Below, piece after piece: positions 59,258 through 64,000 of a DNA stretch of 64,000 nt (within the stretch, counting starts at the first letter, position 1; each line of letters starts with the position of its first letter). Made by a program: the position numbers and the translations under genes. The stretch is from Earliella scabrosa. Lineage: Eukaryota; Basidiomycota; Agaricomycetes; Polyporales; Polyporaceae. The notes below the pieces were generated by a model. It saw only the letters and a list, made by a program, of their open reading frames with translations. It was not told the origin of the DNA and ran no database searches. The stretch covers positions 1,798,001 through 1,862,000 of the forward strand of contig JABYQQ010000006.1 of NCBI GenBank assembly GCA_022605405.1, in the 5' to 3' direction.

Positions 59258-61792
59258 ATGCTTTCAAGACGACTGGTTCTCATTGCGCGCGGGCGTGCTC
59301 TCCGCGCCGACGCCGCCCTCCTCTCGAAAGGCTGGTGAGCAGCGCTCCAGGCCCGGTGCATGCACTGCAGACACAATCCACTCACTAAAATGCTTCTCTC
59401 AGGAAACTTGCCAGCCCGTATGCGCAGCGGGCCAGCTTCCACTCGACGAACCTCCTCATGGGTACGTATGTTCCGAGTGCACACGCAGGACATGCTGAAG
59501 TGACGTCAATGTGTCCGTCTCTGCAGCTGAGACCGTGAAGGTGCCCCAGATGGCCGAGTCCATCTCGGAGGGGACGCTCAAGACGTGGCTAAAGCAGCCC
59601 GGCGACACCGTGCAGGCGGACGAGGAGGTTGCGACCATCGAGACCGATAAGGTGCGTTTTGCGTGCCCTCGCTTCGTCCTTTTCTGTCCCTCGTTTCGCT
59701 TTTCCTTTCCCCACGCGTCCTCGAGTCCTCGCTTGCGCTTGCGACGAGGTGTGGGCGTGCTCTCGGTCCCGTCATAACGCGCTCTGCATGATCCGACTGC
59801 CGTTCAAGATGCCACACTGGGCGTATACGAATTCAGGGTGCTACGTGTCCTGCGTTTCGGACCCGTTTGCATGTGTGTTGTGTGTGGACGGTGATTCACG
59901 AGACTCCCGTGCACACATTGGCGATCGTCAGGGAGAGGCTGGTGCGAATTACATGTTTTCGTTCCGACTTCACGCCCGAGGGGTGGTCATCGCAGTGCCC
60001 GTGCTGCTTCGTCCCCTTCATCCCGTGTCTATTACGCTGCAGACCCCATTGCGCTACATGTGGCGGGTACACAATATTGAAAGTGAGCGCCTTGGTGCGA
60101 GGGACAAGTGGTGCACGGCCCGTGGTGCATTCCTATGGTCGCAGGAGTGACTGCCACCCGACACCCCAGCCGGACCTAACGCATCTTTTCCCCGCTGTTC
60201 CGTGCATCGCTGTGTTGATGACGGTGTGATTGACCCGCTCCGTTGCAGATTGATGTGTCCGTCAACGCACCATCAGCTGGCCGCATCACCGAGCTGCTCG
60301 CCGCCGAGGAGGACACGGTGACCGTCGGCCAGGATCTCTTCCGCTTCGAGCCCGGCGCGGCCGACGAGGCGGCACCTCAAGAGCAGAAGTCGTCTGAGGA
60401 GGTCAAGGACAAGACGGAGCCCGCGGACCAGCAGGTCGACAAGAAGACGCCCCCACCACCCTCGCCCACCCCCGAGGAGGTGCGCAAGAAGGACCCTGCC
60501 GGCGTGCAGGAGGGCAAGGAGAAGAAGGAGCTGAAGGAGACGTCGAAACCCAAGAAGGAGGACAAGAAGGACAAGGAGTCGAAGGAGCAGCCCGCGCCCG
60601 CGCCCCGCACCCCGGGCAGCCGGAACGAGACGCGGGTGAAGATGAGCCGGATGCGGCTGCGGATCGCGGAGCGGCTGAAGGAGTCGCAGAACGCGGCGGC
60701 GTCGCTGACGACGTTCAACGAGATCGACATGTCGAGCGTGATGGAGATGCGGAAGAAGTACAAGGACGAGGTGGAGAAGACGCACGGCGTCAAGCTCGGG
60801 TTCATGAGCGCGTTCGCCAAGGCGTGCTGTCTCGCGCTGAGGGAGATCCCCGCCGCGAACGCGTCCATCGAGGGCGACGAGATCGTGTACCGCGACTACG
60901 TCGATCTGAGCGTCGCGGTCGCCACCCCCAAGGGTCTCGTCACCCCCGTCCTGCGCAACGCGGAGCAGTACAACTTCGTGGAGATCGAGAGGGAGATTGC
61001 TGCGCTCGGGAAGAAGGTGCGTCCTCGCCCCTACCTCGTGCATTGTCCGTCCCATTCATTCATCCTTCATCAACTCTCCGCCGGCAACCGATCAATTGTC
61101 CTTCGTCGAAACCGACGCGTGTAGGCGCGCGATGGGAAGCTGACGCTGGAGGACATGGCTGGCGGAACGTTCACGATGTGCGTACGGTTCATTGTTGCTT
61201 GCCGGTGTACCTTTCCTGACGGCCTCGAAGCTCGAATGGCGGCGTCTTCGGCTCGCTGTACGGGACGCCGATCATCAACTTGCCGCAATCCGCTGTTCTC
61301 GGTGAGCATTGTTCCTAACCCTCCCCCTCCTTTGTTCCGCCCGTCCCGGCCCCGGGCAGTCTCCCCTCACTCCCCTCACCCCGCGATCGTTACCCCCCTC
61401 CTATCGAGTCGACGTCTGCGGCGATCACAGACGTGGTCGGCTATCGGGTCGGTTCTGTCGGGAGTTCGGGTCGGGTGCCTTCCTTCCTCCTCTCGATCGT
61501 ATTCCGCCCCGAATCGCGTCCGATGGTGCTGACGCCATCTTCCAGGCATGCACGCGATCAAGGACCGCCCTGTCGTCGTCGACGGCCAGATCGTCGTCCG
61601 CCCGATCATGGTCGTCGCGCTCACCTACGACCACCGTCTGCTCGACGGGCGGGAAGCGGTCACCTTCCTCGGTACGTCGTCGTCCTCGCCGTTGTTCTAT
61701 TCGTCCACTGAGCGCCGTTGGTTGGTTCTGTGCTTGCAGTCAAGGTCCGGGACTACCTCGAGGACCCACGGAAAATGCTGCTCACCGCATGA
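59258..61792 (+). CDS. KGD2: 2-oxoglutarate dehydrogenase E2, dihydrolipoyl succinyltransferase
   Basis: Exons 59258-59334, 59403-59461, 59527-59651, 60249-61016, 61125-61177, 61231-61301, 61546-61671 and 61740-61792 give 443 aa. Features: an Arg/Ala-rich mitochondrial presequence ([20 protein letters not shown]); a lipoyl domain with EVATIETDK, the lipoylated Lys about 87; a long Lys/Glu/Pro-rich linker at about 125-200; and the catalytic domain with [21 protein letters not shown]-like substrate region, and DHRLLDG near the end (His about 414, Asp about 418). No peripheral-subunit-binding domain is visible between linker and core. The enzyme transfers the succinyl group from lipoamide to CoA in the TCA-cycle 2-oxoglutarate dehydrogenase complex. 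Intron 3 is 597 nt, ten times the local norm, and intron 6 is 244 nt. Confidence 0.95.
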
Positions 61793-63039
61793 GAGGCCGA
61801 GGCCGCGGAGGGAGAGGGGGGAAGGTGGTATTGGACTGTACGTACGCCGTTATTTGGTCGAATGCATACACTCCGGACCTTCTTCTGCTGTCGTGCCCGA
61901 ATCCATTCTTGAGGGCACAGGGCGAGATGGGCCCGGCTGTCTTGATTTTCGCAGACATACCTAATAGTAGATACTACCTATTCTATGCGTCTCTTCCTTG
62001 CTCTGTCTGTGGCTTCCAATCAGTCAAATCGTAGTACATACACTCGCGTTCGATGTTGGCGTGTACTTAGATTTCGTGCACGCACCACACACGATCGCCT
62101 AGCGGTTCTCGGTTGCTTAGGCCTTAGGAGCCGCGCGGAGGTGGCTCCCGACTCCCGAGAGTTGTGGTTCTAGTGCTGACAACCGTTGACAGGTCCGCGT
62201 TCCGAACGCCACGAGAGGCCACGCGACTGCGCTACTTATCGGTCTCCCCCACGCCACCACCAGGTCCACCACAGGTTCAGGTTCGGGAGATACTTCCGCT
62301 CAGTTGCGCACGCCGCACACCACTTGTCGAAGTGGGGCTCCAACGGAGACGGCGGCTTCTAGTACTGTGTAGTTTCCATTCAAGTTGCCCGCCGGGCGAG
62401 TCTCAAACCTAGATAATCAAAGTACGTTTCTTGTCGCCGCCCACGTGCTCATCCTCCTCACCCAGCCGCCCTGCAGATTGCAGCAGATTGGCAAGTGGCT
62501 AACAAGCTACAGCCTTAGTACGCCGTCGACTCGACCCGATGCGCGAGCGGGCTGCCAGATCGGTGCGTTCCCTTCATGACTTGGACGCGGGATCAGAACG
62601 TCGAGGCGGGCAGCTGACCTCAGGGGGCTCCAGGGTTGCGGAAAGTTACAGCGTCCGGCCGGCGAGGGGGGGCTAAAGAGAGGGCGGAAGATCGGAAGGG
62701 CAGGTACGTCACTCCACTTGTATCGGAGACAGTCGCGTGCCCTCTCGATCCCCTCAGCCTGGCCTCAGCGGCGAGATAACGATTGCGGGAGTATGGAGGG
62801 CTGCGCACGGGCCTGGTGGTCGGATGGATCGCACTAGGCACTAGTGCTGCTGTCGCCGGGCTCTACATACTGAGTAAGTTGCTGGTGTTCTCGATTGCAT
62901 GTTCGGAGATGGGAGGAGGGGGATCTTGCAAATTCGCGGCCGGGTGACTGCGTCCACGTAAATCGCGGTGAGTACCGATGAGTTGAAGGTCTACTAGGAG
63001 TATCTTGAAGACGAAGTTGACGTTCTACGTTAAACTCGG
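61793..63039. other. Intergenic, nothing recognised
   Basis: KGD2 3' flank followed by unassigned sequence. Several frames overlap on both strands but none with intron structure or motif. First exons of the gene at the right edge may lie in 62880-63039. Confidence 0.4.
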
Positions 63040-64000
63040 TTGGTGGCGTGCCGCTCGGGGGCGCCGCCGTACCTCTCCATCCATGAGCGATCGGCGAGGT
63101 CCCAGAGTCCCAGGCGTGCTGAGCGTCGAAGTCTGGACAGAGTTGAGCCACAGTCTACTTCCGATGGACGCCCTCTGAACTCATTTTCCGGATATCGCGA
63201 AGGGTCGGGCTCTATGCCCGCCCTGAATTGAAGACTGATACCCGGCTCCCAGCTCTGAACGCAAACCCAGTACTCTATCACAGAACCACCGTCGAAGGAG
63301 CGGCGAAGAAGAGCAGAAGGCCCGGGTCAGAAGGCGAGTCTTGTCCAGCATGTTCCAGCGGCAGGCGTCCTCCACCTCAGTCCACAGCGCGCACGCTCCC
63401 AGTTACAAGTTTGGCGAGCCGAAGATAGCGAGCTCGAGGCGATCCTCCCGTGCTCGCACGCCTCCCATCATCCATCATCCTCCGGACTTCGATTCCACAT
63501 CCAGGAAAGGACGGGGGTCACGCGCGCAGGGTAGGGCGCGGAGCGAGTGCAGCGGCTTCCCACCGACTGTATGCTCGCTCCCACAGCCCGCTAAGTATCT
63601 CCCGGTTCTGCCGGCACTAGCTATAGTACTGAGTGCCGTATGTTGCTTTGGTACAGAAGATGACCACGTAAACGACAAAAAGGCAGAGGCGGTCGCAAGA
63701 AGACAACAGAACTCGCAGCAAGGACCGGGCCCGGCCCAGCATCCGAGTCCGCATCGCCCGGTCCATCCATCCATCATGTCTGTGCCACCCATTCATTCGC
63801 TCGGGATGCGCACCCACGCCACCTCCCGCTGCCACCTCCGCTGCCAGTCAGGGTGGATGTCGATTCGTCCTGTAGGTGGGGACCATGCCAGTGGTGGCGC
63901 GATGCTATCTACGCGCCGCCGGATCGCCCAAAACGCCATGGGCGGGTCGCGGTGCGGCGCAGATGGTTCCGAACTATGTGGGGCGTGGGTGGTTCAAAGT
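63040..64000 (+). CDS. Partial gene running off the right edge
   Basis: A Ser/Arg-rich segment 63040-63203 can be spliced (50-nt intron, phase 2) to an open frame from 63253 that continues without a stop to 64000. No start codon was identified, so the 5' end is open as well. Content: basic, disordered sequence (FQRQASSTSVHSAHAPSY near 63349), then one hydrophobic segment (YLPVLPALAIVLSAVCC, about 63591-63641), then a Gln/Pro-rich stretch. It may be a single-pass membrane protein. Not recognised. The antisense frame at 63475-63792 is a shadow. Confidence 0.4.

Noticed and set aside
61309..62034. 241-aa frame overlapping KGD2
   Set aside because: It crosses KGD2 exons 7 and 8 in the wrong frame; the catalytic DHRLLDG motif identifies the correct one.

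Overview
The window looks like chromosomal DNA of a filamentous basidiomycete (Agaricomycete). It is GC-rich, and genes are split by many 45-60 nt GT-AG introns with conserved phases. Family content fits: a Tnp2-type transposase, a fused betaine-lipid synthase, a SUN-domain protein, an F-box protein, a many-exon cytochrome P450, and many lineage-specific proteins without recognisable function. All coordinates are hand-spliced. Where I give an exon list, I checked that the reading-frame phase is kept across every junction. No tRNA, rRNA or CRISPR was seen.

Layout. 0-7 kb: mostly non-coding. It holds a 717-bp hAT-type MITE with an exact 8-bp target duplication, a damaged or unresolved minus-strand gene, a gene with an 18-residue tandem repeat tail, a strand-asymmetric purine/pyrimidine block and a 162-bp Tc1/mariner-like MITE. 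7-9.5 kb: two tandem paralogues of a small coiled-coil protein. 9.7-13.7 kb: two minus-strand members of a small-protein family (called here family P) head-to-head with plus-strand genes, one a tail-anchored WD40 protein. 13.7-22.7 kb: four plus-strand genes (a long disordered protein with a C-terminal HPD motif, a tail-anchored hypothetical, a SUN-domain protein and an Asp-rich hypothetical). 23-30 kb: uncertain minus-strand membrane genes, two more family P members, a 656-aa hypothetical and a local tandem duplication. 30.8-42.6 kb: an LRR-like protein, a single-pass membrane protein, an apparently complete Tnp2 transposase, the fifth family P member and an F-box/zinc-finger protein. 42.9-45.3 kb: a repeat block (410-bp units and a 21-bp minisatellite). 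46-49 kb: a divergent pair, one with a possible nuclease-like motif and a 5-nt microexon. 50.5-56 kb: an intact P450 convergent with BTA1. 59-62 kb: KGD2, a TCA-cycle enzyme. The right edge cuts an unfinished plus-strand gene.

Main observation. Five dispersed genes (near 10.0, 12.8, 25.4, 29.3 and 38.9 kb) encode short proteins that differ in sequence but share one architecture: a phase-1 intron followed by a phase-0 intron at equivalent positions, beta-strand-like blocks, and (in most) a closing amphipathic helix. I infer one fast-diverging family, possibly PH-like in fold. At least one member carries a C-terminal membrane anchor, and single-pass or tail anchors recur in unrelated neighbours. 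Housekeeping genes (KGD2, BTA1) are confined to the right part; the left two thirds look like accessory sequence.
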